A stretch of DNA of 64,000 nucleotides, taken from NCBI GenBank assembly GCA_039545355.1, contig BCJJ01000019.1, positions 742,076-806,075 of the forward strand, in the 5' to 3' direction. Position 1 is the stretch's first letter; each line of letters begins with the position of its first letter. A program made the translations under genes and the position numbers. The DNA is from Trichosporon coremiiforme (Eukaryota; Basidiomycota; Tremellomycetes; Trichosporonales; Trichosporonaceae). Below, piece after piece: positions 44,382 to 55,520 of the stretch. The notes beneath the pieces are model-generated. The model was not told the origin of the DNA and searched no databases. It was given only the letters and a program-made list of their open reading frames with translations.

Positions 44382-45455
44382 ATGGCAAACTCGCACGCGT
44401 CCACCGTCGCCGACGTCGAGTCAGGCAAGGCCGAGGGCCAGATCGCCCCTGCCCGGAAAGGCCTTTTTGCGTACATGCAGGAGGTCGTCGACTCTAAGAA
44501 GTGCAACCTGATCTCCATCTACGCCTGTTTCCTGACCGGATACACTAGTTCTGTGTCTTTCTCTGCCTGTTTCATCTGGTAAGTCTGCAAGCAATTCTGC
44601 CGAGTACCCATGTGTCGACGTGCCGGCGGCGCTCAGCGCTCCACCTTGCCGGAACATTGCACGAGGGATTGTCGTCCTGTCTGCCCGTCTCCATGCACAG
44701 GGGACATGTGACTGGCCACGAGCTCAGAATACACAAACATTGCGTGATCCAGACCTAACACTCAGGTGCGGTTTCCAGACCGGAAACGTTGCGCAGCTTG
44801 GTATCGCGATTGCGCGCAACTTCGACCCGCTCAGCACAAGAACGTACCACTTCATGAAGCCGGACCAGCAGGCGTTCGTGTCCCTGCTCTCCTTCCTCGC
44901 GGGAACGAGCCTGGGCCGCATCGGAGACAAGATCGGGCCGAAGCGGCGCGCATGGCTCGTGCTCGCGACCTTCATGCAGTGCCTCATGACCATGGCCGGC
45001 GCGCTGTGTGCGCACTTTGGCGGCCAGTCGCAGTTTGCTGGGTAAGTCCTCAAGGCGCAACTGTTCAAAACTGCGACGTCCAAGCTGACAACAACAGGGA
45101 GCGCGCGAACCCGTCCTGGACGAATCCGGTCAGCATGGCGTGTCTCGGCTTCATCTCAGCCACAATCGGTCTGCAAGGCATCATTGGCAAGCGCATCGCG
45201 TCTCCGATGAACACGACCGTGGTGCTGACAACGACCTGGGTCGAGCTCTTCAACGACCCGGACCTGCTGGGTCTGAAACTCGTCCCGAGCCGCGACATCC
45301 GCATGGCGGGAGTGTTCATGCTCTTCCTCGGTGGCTTTGTCGCGCGCGCGATCCTGGCCAAGATCGGAGCCGGCGGAGCACTCGGCGTCCTCTGCGGATT
45401 CCGATTGGTGCAGCTCGTGTGGTGGGCTTTCATCCCGAGTGCGGCGCCTGCTTAG
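44382..45455 (+). CDS. DUF1275 (YoaK-like) integral membrane protein
   Basis: Exons 44382-44578, 44766-45041 and 45098-45455, 276 residues; introns of 187 and 56 nt join FSACFIW-CGFQTGNVAQLG and QSQFAG-ERANPSW. The family signature is the GYTSSVSFSACFIWCGFQTGN region, where most members have a Gly-rich F-x-T/S-x-MTGN type turn, followed by five or six hydrophobic spans (QQAFVSLLSFLAGTSLG, AWLVLATFMQCLMTMAG, ACLGFISATIGLQG, RMAGVFMLFLGGFVARAIL, LCGFRLVQLVWWAF). SPMNTTVVLTTTWVEL matches the second conserved segment (T-V-V-T-G/T). The function of DUF1275 is unknown; transport has been suggested from topology. It converges on the lamB-type gene 450 bp away, so a role in uptake for the lam locus is conceivable but unproven. 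Confidence 0.82.
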
Positions 45456-45908
45456 GCGAGTCGCAATGAGGCGCACAGCGCGCACGGCGCTCGGCGCAAA
45501 GGACAGTTTCATCATTTTCTTTTGGCATACCCATATCATTTATTCATAGACTTAATCAATACAGGCATTGCTGTTTGAACCAGTGGCGCAGGAGCAGATT
45601 TCAGGCATTGGGCCGACACTGACGGAATGGCTTATCTGCAGGGGTCCAGTTGGGCGTTTGGGAGACGGAGAGCACACAAGCGATGTTAGAGACCGTTGGG
45701 CACACGAGAGCGATGCCAGAGACTGCAGAGCACACAAGCAACGTCGAGGGCCGCCGATCGCACGAGCGCAGTGGCCCGCAGCGTGGAATGTGAGTACTGA
45801 GGACCGTGAGGACCAATAGAGTCGACCCCTTGGGCAGCACGACACGGCGTCCGCCGGCTATGCCACAGACACCGTAGACTTCAGACCAAATACATATCAT
45901 ACAACCTC
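45456..45908. other. Convergent intergenic region between the DUF1275 and lamB-type genes
   Basis: 453 bases. Both neighbours end here, so it should hold two 3' untranslated regions. Repeated AGAGACYG/GCACACAAGC words occur at 45665-45750. No gene seen. Confidence 0.45.
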
Positions 45909-46876
45909 TTACTGCTTAGCAGCATTGAGCACCTCCCTCGCGGCCTTCGCATTCTCGAGCGCAGTCGGCATGTCCGAGTGCAGGCAGATCGTGAATTTGC
46001 CCTTAGCGGCGGGGATCTCGAGCTTGTTGCCCTGCTTGTCCGTCGTGCTCCCGCTCTCGACAAGGCTCTGGACCTTCTTCCGAATCCCCTCGACTGTGCA
46101 CTTGTTAGACATGGGCACGGAGAGGAGCTTGCCCTCAGAGTCATAGTCGATGTCGACGAAGAGCTCGGGGATGAAGGGCACGCCGAGCTCCCTGGCGACC
46201 GTCTCCATGTTCGTGCCCGCCAGACCGACGAAGGGCGTTCCGTTGCCATTCACGCTGATGTGCGCCGTCAAAAATGCGTGCGTCAGAGCGGCGTCGTCAC
46301 GGAGCATAAAGTAGAAGGCGCCGTGCGGCTTGACGTGGGAAATCTTGCCGCCCTCGGCGTCGACCATGGCCTTCAGAGCTCCGAGTTGGTAGAGCGTGAG
46401 AGAGCGGCATTCCTCAGGCGTCAGGGGGAGGATGCGACGGCCGAAACCCTTCACGTCGTCCAGACCCGGGTGGGCGCCGATGCCCACGCCCGCCTGCTTC
46501 GCCAGACGAACCATGCGCAGCATGGTGGAGTGGTCACCCGCGTGCATGCCGCATGCAATGTTCGCGTAGTCGATCAGGGGGAAGAGGGACTCGTCGGGAC
46601 CGAGGGCCCAGCGGTAGTACCCCTCTCCCATGTCTGGTTGTCAGCTACAGGCTTCATTGTACAATAGCTGATTTGGAGCGATGATATGTTGGCCCAATCC
46701 GAAGGTAGACTTGGGTGCGATCAGGAGAGCTCTCAGTCTGACCAGAGATCCCTCCTGGTCGCCGGCCCCGAGACCTCTGTGAAGTGAAGGAAAGCGGAGG
46801 ATTACTCCAAGTGGAGGGAGGACTCACCGCAGTTGAGCGACACGCGCTCGGAGAAGTCGTTCTTGGAGACGGTCAT
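45909..46876 (-). CDS. lamB: LamB/YcsF-family protein (5-oxoprolinase subunit A, PxpA-like)
   Basis: Exons on the minus strand 46876-46828 and 46633-45909, 257 residues; the 194-nt intron (GTGAGT ... GTAGCTGACAACCAG) joins VSLNC to DMGEGYYRW, restoring the family's opening motif LNCDxGEG. Other signatures: IDYANIACGMHAGD, GVGIGAHPGLDDVKGFGRR, HVKPHGAFYF, and near the end TICLHSD. The family fold is a TIM barrel related to carbohydrate deacetylases. Bacterial PxpA works with PxpB and PxpC to hydrolyse 5-oxoproline using ATP; Aspergillus nidulans lamB, for which the family is named, is needed for growth on 2-pyrrolidinone. Here the gene is divergent from a fused carboxylase/PxpC/PxpB gene, as in A. 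nidulans. Length is typical (about 250). Family secure, substrate inferred. Confidence 0.93.
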
Positions 46877-46997
46877 GTTCGATGCAGGTTGGGGAAGAAC
46901 GGGATGTCGCGATGTTCGTGCCGACGATATATTGCTCTCGCTCATGCAAGTCGTTGCGGCTCGAGGCGAGGTAAGAGAAGCAGAGAGAGAGAGAGAG

Positions 46998-47029
<32 letters not shown>

Positions 47030-48282
47030 GAGGTGCGATCTGGGGCCGCTGGAAATGACGTCTCCGAACACCAACGCAGTCAGATAGGATCGCGCGCGGG
47101 CACTAGGCGGTGATTTCCCCAAGGCATATCTCTCTACATCCACCGCTGCATAGTCTAGCCGGTTACGCTTTCTGGGCACCGGCTGTGTCCGCCTCAGCCT
47201 CGCTGCTGATACGCTCAGACCATGCTCACCTGACAGCACCCTCTCGCGCCTTGTCTGGGCAGCTGACCGCGCACTGACACTGGCTGCGACTTGCGACAGC
47301 GGGGTCGGCAGCCCCGACTTGCCCCTGTCCTTGCCTCCTTGCCTCCTTGCCCGTCCTCGTTACCGTGCACGGCGAGTACGGCGAGCGTACGCAGTGAGAG
47401 CGTCCCCCACGGCGCCCATGCATCCCCGTCTGCGTGTCTGGCCCCGGCGCCCCCTTGCTGCCCTGTGTCGGTGCCCTTGTGCTGGCGCAGCACCTGTCCG
47501 ACACCGGTTCAGCAACAAGGTGTGGCGACCAAGGGTTGGATCGGGCTGGAACGACAAGGCTGCTTGGCTCGCCAATGTCCGCCAGGGCGAGGTCAGGTGG
47601 GCTAGGTCGAATTTCGAGATTGGCCATCTGGAACGAAAAGAACGAGGAGCGCGAGGAAACCGACCTCAATCCCCGTAGTCCCCGATCGGCTATCTTTCGC
47701 GAATTGGACATCCCCTGACATCACCCACAGGTCCTCCCCCACACTGAGGACACTACGCGGGTGCGAACAACACTTAGGGCTCCATCGTCATCACGCATTC
47801 ATCCCGGAACGTGCAGACGTTCCAGTGCACGACCCGAGACTGGAATCGTTGCTATCAATGTCAGCCTCCCAGACATCACCCAGAAGGCAGTCGCCGAACC
47901 CCGCATCCTGATCCTGCCCCACATGGTGGTGCCTTGTCCCAACGGACCAACTCCCGCTCTGCTCGATCACCTACCTGTCTCATTGTGAGCCGCGAGGTGT
48001 GTGGAGGCACATACAGCACGGACAGATGCAGGTACGCAGCACTGAGTGGAGAGGGCCGGGCCGAAGTTGTGGGACGCGATACGCCGAACCTGATCCGCTG
48101 ACGGCAGCAGCAGGTGACAGGCCCAAGGCGATCTCTGTGTCTCTGCGATAGGGCCCAGGATCCGGGTCACCCGGCCATCTCCCACCCTCCTTCCCTCGAC
48201 ATCCTTGGCCGCACCCAGCCAAGCCTGCCAACATGCGCCTTTTCTTCTTTCGTCTCGACAAACTATAAGACCATCAGTTGCC
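46877..48282. promoter_or_regulatory. 1.4 kb divergent control region of the lam-type locus
   Basis: This region separates the two divergent lam-type start codons and must contain both promoters. It holds a GA/GT microsatellite next to the lamB side and CT-rich runs near 47320. I found no dependable binding site: GATA-type words occur at about the rate expected by chance. No separate gene is supportable. Confidence 0.6.
46982..47029. repeat. Compound microsatellite (GA)n(GT)n
   Basis: About ten AG/GA units run directly into about fourteen GT units, ending GGAGG. It lies 106 bp upstream of the lamB-type ATG, inside the divergent promoter. Alternating purine-pyrimidine GT tracts can adopt Z-DNA and are length-unstable. 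Confidence 0.95.
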
Positions 48283-51200
48283 ATGCCTGCCCTGACCTCT
48301 TCCTCCACAAGTGACCCCGCGATGACCGTCGTCAAGCACAAGATCCTTATCACGAACCGTGGCGAGATCGCCCTGCGCATCCAGCGCACCGCCGACAAGC
48401 TTGGCATTCCCACTGTCGCGATCTACACCCTCGCCGATGCTGGCACGCCGCACGTCTTCGCCGCCCAGGAGGCGTACTGCATCGGTGATGGCACCGACCC
48501 CCGAGGCTACCTCGACATGGACGCTATCATGGACATTGCGAAGAAGAGCGGAGCGACGATGGTCGCCCCGGGATACGGCTTCCTCAGTGAGAACGCTGTA
48601 AGTATATGTCTTCCTCGGCAGGAGGATATTTCCTGCCTTCCTCGACCATACCTTCTACCTTCGATCCACTGACCCTCCAGACGTTCGCCAAGACGGTCGA
48701 GGACGCTGGGCTCGTCTTCCTCGGCCCAACGCCGCACCAGATCTCGTCGATGGGACTTAAGCACGAGGCGCGCGAGGTCGCGATCAAGGCTGGTGTGCCG
48801 ATCGTGCCCGGCTCGGACGGAGTGGTCGAGGACGTTGAGGAGGCAGTCAAGATCGCGGCGCAGATCGGATACCCGGTTATCGTGAAGGCGTCCGGAGGCG
48901 GTGGCGGCATGGGCATGACGGTGTGTCGGGACGAGGGGGAGATGCGGGCAAACTTCGACGCCACCCGCGAGAAGGGCCAGATCCTCTTCAAGGAGTCGGC
49001 TGTCTTCATCGAGAAGTACATTGAGCGCGCGCGCCACGTCGAGGTCCAGGTGTTCGGTAACGGCGTGGGACACGTTATCCACGCCGGCGAGCGTGAGTGC
49101 TCCGTTCAGCGACGACACCAGAAGATCATCGAGGAGGCCCCCTGTGCGCTTTTCGCCACCCCCCGGGGACAGGAGGTCCGCAAGCGAATGTGCCAGGCCG
49201 CCGTCGACCTGTGCAAGCTCATGAACTACCGCTCCGCCGGTACCGTCGAGTTCGTCCTTGACGACACGTCGCCCGAGCTCTCGTTCTACTTCCTCGAGCT
49301 CAATGCCCGTATCCAGGTCGAGCACCCCATCACTGAGGTTATTCACCCCGGTCTCGACCTCATTGAGCTCATGATTCGCCAGGGAATGAGCCCCACCGGT
49401 TCTCTCCCCGCCGAGGAGCTTAAACAGGACCCTCTCCTCAACATCGACGGCCATGCGATCGAGGTCCGTGTCTACTGCGAGAATCCGAACGCTGGCTTCC
49501 AGCCGTCCCCGGGACAGCTGATGGAGGCCTCCTGGGGAGACGTCGGAGAGCGCGGCCGTGTCGAGACCTGGGTCAAAAGCGGCACGACCGTCACTCCTTA
49601 CTACGACCCCATGATCGCCAAGCTCATTGTCTGGGCTCCCACTCGCGCCGAGTGCATTAACAAGACGATCAAGATGCTCGACGAGACTCGTGTCGTCGGT
49701 CCCCCTAACAACATTGACTACTGCCGTCAGATCCTTGACACGAAGGACTTCCGTGACTCGACCGTCACCACCACTTGGTGCAGCCGCTTCGCGTACAACC
49801 CGCCCGCCATCGAGGTCCTCACCCCCGGTATCAGCACCAGCGTCCAGGACATGCCCGGTCGCCACATCGGTCTCGGCTTCCCTCGTGCCGGTCCCGCTGA
49901 CCAGCTGTCGTTCCAGGCTGCCAACCTCCTTGTCGGCAACTCGACCACGACCGAGGGTCTCGAGGTCACCATGTCGGGCCCCAAACTGCTGTTCCACGTT
50001 GACTCCGTCATTGCCGTCACTGGTGCCGACATGAAGGTTACCATCGACAAGAAGGAGGTACCCATGTGGACCACTCTGCCGATCAAGGCCGGCCAGACTC
50101 TCGCTGTCGGTATGGTCCGCCACGACCTCGGCATGCGCGGTTACATTGCCGTCGCCGGCGGTTTCCGCAACGTCGCCGAGTTCATGGGCTCCAAGTCCAC
50201 CTTCGCTGCTGCTGGCCTTGGTGGCTACCAGGGCCGCACCCTTCTCATGGGCGACCTCCTTGAGATTGGCAAGGCCGAGGTCAAAGAGACTCTCACTGTT
50301 CCTGAGAACGCTCGCATCCCCCTCACCAACTCGTGGACCGTCCCCGTGCTCGCCAACGCCCAGTGGGACCTCGAGTACCTGTCCAAGGAGGGCATGGAGA
50401 CCCTCCTCACCGCCGAGTGGAAGGTCAGCACCCTGTCCAACCGCAGCGGTCTGCGTCTCGACGGTCCTCGTATCCAGTGGGCCCGTCCCGACGGCGGTGA
50501 CGGTGGCGCTCACCCCTCCAACGTCATCGACCAGGGATACGCTTTCGCCTCGCTCAACATCAACGGTGACACTCCCGTGCTCTTCACCGTCGACTCGCCC
50601 GACATGGGCGGTTTCAGCAACGTCCTTGCCATTGCCAACAGCGCTGCCTGGAAGACTGGTCAGATGCGCCCCGGCGACAGCATTCGCTTCGTCCTCGTCT
50701 CTCCCGACGAGGCGGCGCAGATCAACGCCGACGACGATGCCTGGCTCAAGTCGTGCACGACCTCGGCCGCCCAGCCCCTGTACCAGCTCACCGAGTCCAA
50801 GGACATTAAGGACATTACAAAGAGCTCTGTCCTCTACCGCGTCGACGCGACGGCTACCACACCCGAGCGCATCTTCCGCCAGTGCTCGGACGAGTATGTT
50901 ATCTACGAGGTCGGAGACATGGTCCTCGACGTCCAGAACCGTGTTCGCGTTGAGCTCTGGGAGCGCGCCATGAAGACGGCCAACATTCCCGGTGTGCTCT
51001 ACATGAACGCCTGTGTTCGCAGCAGCATCGTCCACTTCGATCCTCGCGTCATCAGCATGCACGACCTCGTCAAGCGCATGGTCGAAATTGACGCTGTTCT
51101 CGGCAGCGGCGAGGATGTTGAGCTTCCGATCACCGTTCACCACATGCCGTGTGTTCCCGATGACAAGTGGACGCACGAGGCAATCGAGTACTACATGAAG

Positions 51201-52064
51201 ACTGCTCGTGAGGAGGCCGTCTATCTCCCCAGCAACACCGAGTACATCGCTCGCAACAACGGCATGGCGCTGAAGGACGTGCACGACACCCTCACCTGCA
51301 CCCCGTGGCTCGTCCTTGCTCACGGCTTCTTCGTGATGCTTCCGTTCATCATTCCGCTTGACCCGACGCGCCGCATCCTCGGCCAGAAGTACAACCCTTC
51401 GCGTACCAAGACGCCCGAGGGTGCTATCGGTCTCGCCGGTGTCATCGGCGCCATCTACCCCATCGCCTCGGCTGGTGGGTACCAGCTGCTCGGCCGCACG
51501 CTCTCGACGTGGCAGCCGTGGTCGGAGAGCCACTCGCTGCTAACCAACTTCGACAGCGTGCAGTTCTACCCGGTCTCTGAGGACGAGTTCGAGTCGATCG
51601 AGCGCCAGTTCAAGGCGGGTGCCTGGCAGCCCAAGTCGGAGAAGTCGACCTTCAAGATGAAGGACTACCTGGCGATGATCCAGAGCAAGGCGGACGCGAC
51701 GAAGAAGTTCCGTGCTCAGCAGCGTGCCTGCTCGTCTAAGGTCGGCGAGGAGGAGGAGAAGATGTTCGCCGACTTCCTGAAGAAGAAGGCCGAGGACGAG
51801 GCCGCCGGCGTCAAGCCCAAGACGACGGCCGAGTTCTCTGGCGAGCCCGTGACCAGCCCTCTCAGCGCGAGCGTCTGGAAGGTGCTCGTCAAGGAGGGCG
51901 ACATCATCGAGGACGACGAGCAGCATGTCGTCGAGCTTGAGGCGATGAAGACGTCCGTCTTTGTCGCTGCTGGCGACGACACGAAGGGCAAGAAGGTCAC
52001 GGGCATCGCCGTCCAGCACGCCGACCCAGTCAAACCCGGCATGCCCCTTATTTACCTGGAGTAG
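48283..52064 (+). CDS. lamA: LamA-type fusion: biotin carboxylase / KipA (PxpC) / KipI (PxpB) / biotin carrier
   Basis: Exons 48283-48597 and 48681-52064, 1232 residues; the 83-nt intron joins GFLSENA to [10 protein letters not shown]. Domains in order: biotin carboxylase (about 15-460) with [16 protein letters not shown] loop [22 protein letters not shown] and [17 protein letters not shown]2/KipA (about 480-800) from [16 protein letters not shown]1/KipI (about 820-1050) with [32 protein letters not shown] and GGYQLLGRT; a Lys/Glu linker; and a biotin carrier domain with EAMKT, the biotinylated Lys near 1195. This is the C-terminal plan of urea amidolyase (Dur1,2) without its amidase. Together with the divergent LamB/YcsF gene it matches the A. 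nidulans lam pair. A urea or guanidine carboxylase is the alternative. ATG at 48322 is a possible later start. Confidence 0.92.
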
Positions 52065-52349
52065 AGTGTCAGAAGTATTTAAGAAGTATATGGGTTTTCT
52101 ATGGACGTATTATGCAATGATTCTTGTATCTCATCTGAGCATCCCTTGATTGCAGTGCAGCGCTTGCACACGTGCTTCTTCCTCGAAGTTCTGGCAAAAA
52201 AGGACAGCCAGCTGGCCTCCTGACCCAGCATCCGCCACCAACGACCACGCGGGACCAAACCACTAGTGACCTCAACCTCCACCGCGCCAGTGACCATATC
52301 GGCCAGTTCGATCGTCATCGACGCCTTCCCTCTCCTCTACCTCAACACA

Positions 52350-53193
52350 ATGTCCGTAGAAATCCGCCAGGATTCGCCGTCTCAGCGGCCGGAGGCAAGG
52401 TGAGCTCCTTGCGTGGATCGTGAAGCTGACGAAGACCAGGTCGCGAGCGGAACGACGAAGAAGCAGAACGTCGGAAATGCGAATGAGCTCAAGCTGAAGA
52501 GGGCGTGGGAGATGGCGTTTGCGTGAGTACGCCTGCTCGCGTCGCTAGATTTCCGGGCCGTCTTCCCTCTGGACGTCCTCTGGCCTGTCTTTCTCTCTGT
52601 CCTCCGGTGTTACACGCCTCACGCAACCTCGTCATGCTGGGCGGGGGTAGACTTTGGAGACTATAGAGACAACTGCAGAGCTGAAGACGTGGAGGAGTCC
52701 AGCGTCCCAGCGCTATGTACCTAGCTGACATGCCAGACCCGCCAAGTCGCTCCCGATGCAGGCGATCATGCTCTACTTCTCCGGCAGCGGGATCCAGATC
52801 TTCTCCCTCGGCATGATCTTCATGCTCCTGACTGGTCCCATCTCCGCGATATCGAACGTGTTCCGGGGTAAGTTGCAAACTGCTCTCTCTCACCACTCTC
52901 TCCTCTGTCCTTCCATCGTAGCTACATGCCCAGAAGTGCCGAGCTGACATCCAGCCTTCGAGCCTCTCCGCACGACCAACTCGAAGGGCGAACTGACGTA
53001 CGCGCTCATTGTGCCACCGATGATCCTGTATGTCGCGTGCCAGCTCGGCGTCTTCAGTCTCGGCCTGTATAAGTGCTGGACGATGGGCGTGCTCCCCACC
53101 GGACGCGCCGACTGGCTTCAGTTCGAGACGCGCCCGTACCCGCCAGAGTGGAGTGCGGTGCGCGGTGCGGCTCTCAGCATGTTTGGCAAGTAG
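52350..53193 (+). CDS. EMC4: ER membrane protein complex subunit 4 (EMC4)
   Basis: Four exons: 52350 to about 52394, 52440-52522, 52737-52867 and 52955-53193, about 165 residues. Family motifs are ELKLKRAWEMAFAPAKSLPMQ (split by an intron), IMLYFSGSGIQIFSLGMIFML, ISAISNVFR-AFEPL and a second span, ILYVACQLGVFSLGLYKCW, with the end TRPYPPEWS. EMC inserts tail-anchored and multispan proteins into the ER membrane; Emc4 forms part of its membrane core. The first junction is odd: the canonical-looking donor GTGAGC (52400) is in the wrong phase for the CAG acceptor at 52437-52439. A GC-AG intron starting GCAAGG at 52395 gives an in-frame product, SQRPE-VASGTTKKQNVG. Gene identity secure, first exon boundary uncertain. 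Confidence 0.9.
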
Positions 53194-53270
53194 GCGGCGC
53201 AGTGGAGGTGCTGTTACGGCCGCACGTGCAGCTAAGACGACATAGAGGTAGTGTTACACGGTGATGCATG

Positions 53271-53304
53271 AGTCTGTATGAGTCTGTATGAGTCTGTATG
53301 AGTC
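53271..53304. repeat. 10-bp tandem repeat (AGTCTGTATG), 3.4 copies
   Basis: Three perfect AGTCTGTATG units and a partial one lie between the converging EMC4 and ubiquitin protease genes, so probably in a 3' untranslated region. Confidence 0.85.
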
Positions 53305-53352
53305 CGAAAGTCTATGTGCTACTGCTACTGCCTCTGCTAGGAGCTAGAACAA

Positions 53353-55140
53353 CTAGTCCAGGTCGTCGACCGACGTGCCCGCCGGCACGGTGCTCGGGAT
53401 CGGTCCCGACACGACCTCCACTGTCGGCGGCGCGGGAGCCTCAGACGGCGTTCGGGAGGGAAACTCGAGCTTCTCGCTGAGCTCCTCCTTGCTCGGCGGC
53501 AGCTCTATCCGCTCATAGACGAGCATGAACACGAGCCCAGCGCTGGCCGCCAGTTCCTCAGTGCCGACCTCCTCGACGTCGGCGTCGGAAACCCTAAGCC
53601 ACCCCTTGCCCGGTACACCGAGAGGTGCGCCCGGTTTCCGCCGGATCGCGACAAAATGTCCGCTAGAGTGCGTGTACCCGTAATGCAAGATCGCGCTCTC
53701 CAGTCGATAAATCACGCGCTGAGGGGCAGAGCCTCCATTGAGCGCAGCCGCAACGCCTCCAACACCAGAGCCGGTACCTGACTGAGCGGGCTCGACGCCG
53801 CGGGACATGTGCGGTGCCAAGTCGAAGAAGATCGGGAAAGACACCCGCGCAACCTTCTTCAGCAGCTGGCCGTAGGGCGTGTATTCTGAGCGGACAAAGT
53901 GGAAGCGCAGCGTCTTGGGTGCGCGCACGACGGCTGTCTCGCGGAGCGACTCGGTGCGCACCGTCTCCCACTTCGCCGGCGCCTCTAGGGCCGGCACACC
54001 CGCGGCCAGCTGCTCGCGGAGCTGCTTTGCGACCAAGGCGGCGCTCGGCTCTGGTTCGGGGGTCGCTTGTCCGTTCGCGGCACCGCTCGGCGGAGACGCG
54101 GCGCCATTGGCAGACGCCGAGGATGACTTGGCCTTCTTCTTTTTCTTCTTTCTCTTCTCCCCGGATGTTGGCGGGACAGCGGGAGCAGCGGGCAGCATCG
54201 CGGCCAGCTTCTCCTCTGCTGCGGCTCGGGCTTCGTACGCCACCGCCGTCGCGCGCAGAGTGCACATCTCGCACGTCACGCCGTCCAGTCGCTCCGGGGA
54301 AAGATACTCCGTGATGCACTCGTCGAGTGTCGTGCTGCCCTGTTCTGTCAGTTCTGAGGAAACTGGTTAACTCACAGATCGGGGAACGGGGAGCTCCATG
54401 CCGCCGAGGCTGTCCATGCGCACGACGTCGGAGTAGCCGCACCGCCGGCACACTCGCCGCCGGGCAAGCAGGCCGTCCCAAGGCGCCTGCAGGTCCTTCT
54501 CGGGCCTGTTCTGAGGTACTCGGCGGGCAGCACCATTCTTCAGTGCGCGCACGTCGAGAGATTCGAGGTCCAGCGCCTGTCCCAGGCCACGCGTCCGCGC
54601 CACTTCCTTCGCGACCTTCGTGGCCTCGTCTGAAACTGCCTCGGCGAGCACGACGAAGAGCTCGTGCGCGTCCTGCTGTTCCCGCGTCGCAAGAAGCCTC
54701 CGGATGGCTGGCAGCGGGCTGAGAGCTGCGAGCAGTTGGTGCGGCCTCAGCGCCAGAGGTTGCTTAGCGTGACCTGTGTTCAGTCGCTGCAGCACGTCGT
54801 GCACTGCATCCGCCACTGGGGTCGGGACATCGGCGACAGTCGCGAGCTGGATGATGCGCTCGAGGTGCGCGCGCAGGTGCGGGAGAGACGCCCACGCCTG
54901 CAGCACACTGTTCATGTAGCACAGCGTGCCGCTCAGGTTGACCATGCCCGGGTACCGGTCGCCAGGCTCGTGTACCGCCGCGCTGGCATCGATGCTGCGC
55001 GAGGGGGACGCAAAACTTAGTGGGCCCATGCCGTCGTCGCGCAGGATGGACCACGCGTAACGCAGGTAGTAGGCGAAGAGGAGGGCTATGAGCAGGCCAT
55101 ACACGACGGTCGGGAGCACGGACAGCTCAAAGAAGGCCAT
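53353..55140 (-). CDS. Membrane-anchored ubiquitin-specific protease (Ubp1/USP30-like)
   Basis: Exons on the minus strand 55140-54376 and 54339-53353, 583 residues; the 36-nt intron (GTGAGT ... CTGACAGAACAG) joins PVPRS-GSTTLDECITEYLSPE. Residues 8-28 form a membrane anchor (TVVYGLLIALLFAYYL) with a very short N-terminus. The Cys box is MVNLSGTLCYMNSVLQAW with the presumed catalytic Cys 74; QQDAHELF follows, then a zinc finger of CRRC and CEMC crossing the splice site. The His box, HYGYTHSSGHFVAIRRK, has the catalytic His near 483, with WLRVSDADVEEV after it. A Lys-rich insert (KRKKKKKKAK) lies at about 317. N-terminal anchoring is shared with yeast Ubp1 (ER) and USP30 (mitochondrial outer membrane). 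It removes ubiquitin from membrane proteins; location is not decided. Confidence 0.9.
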
Positions 55141-55520
55141 GAGGTCCGCTCATATGCGGCTGGCCTTTGGATTGCAGGAGCCGGTTAGGCGTTCGTAAGC
55201 GTGCTTGTGGTCGTGGTTGGGTCGCAAGGAAGACGCCGCTGTCGTATGCACCGAAATCGGGCTATAAGGAGGGTGACAAAGCAAGGAGGGTCGTATGCTC
55301 GTCGGCGGCGACGGAGAGACAAGGGTGAGCTGGTCGAACGATGGCGACTGTAAGTGTTGGAAGGCAAGGTAATAACGAAATCGGAAAACGCAAACGTCAT
55401 GTTGGCCCAGGCTAATTAGCGTACCCCAGAAGTGTGACGCCAACCAACAGCCAAGTCACCCTCACCCCAGTAGCTGATTGCATCCGCCTTTGTTTGTCTC
55501 TTCATCGACCACTACTAGCC
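55141..55520. other. Divergent region between the ubiquitin protease and MZT1
   Basis: 380 bases holding both promoters; no further gene seen. Confidence 0.5.

Noticed and set aside
46877..48282. HGATAR-type words (for example 47082, 47690, 47852, 48146) as nitrogen-control sites of the lam locus
   Set aside because: About four occur in 1.4 kb, which is close to the number expected by chance, so they carry no weight without binding data.
48507..51533. A 1008-codon open frame on the minus strand opposite the lamA-type gene
   Set aside because: The plus strand encodes a complete multidomain enzyme with all motifs; the antisense frame is a by-product of GC-rich third positions and has no domain match.
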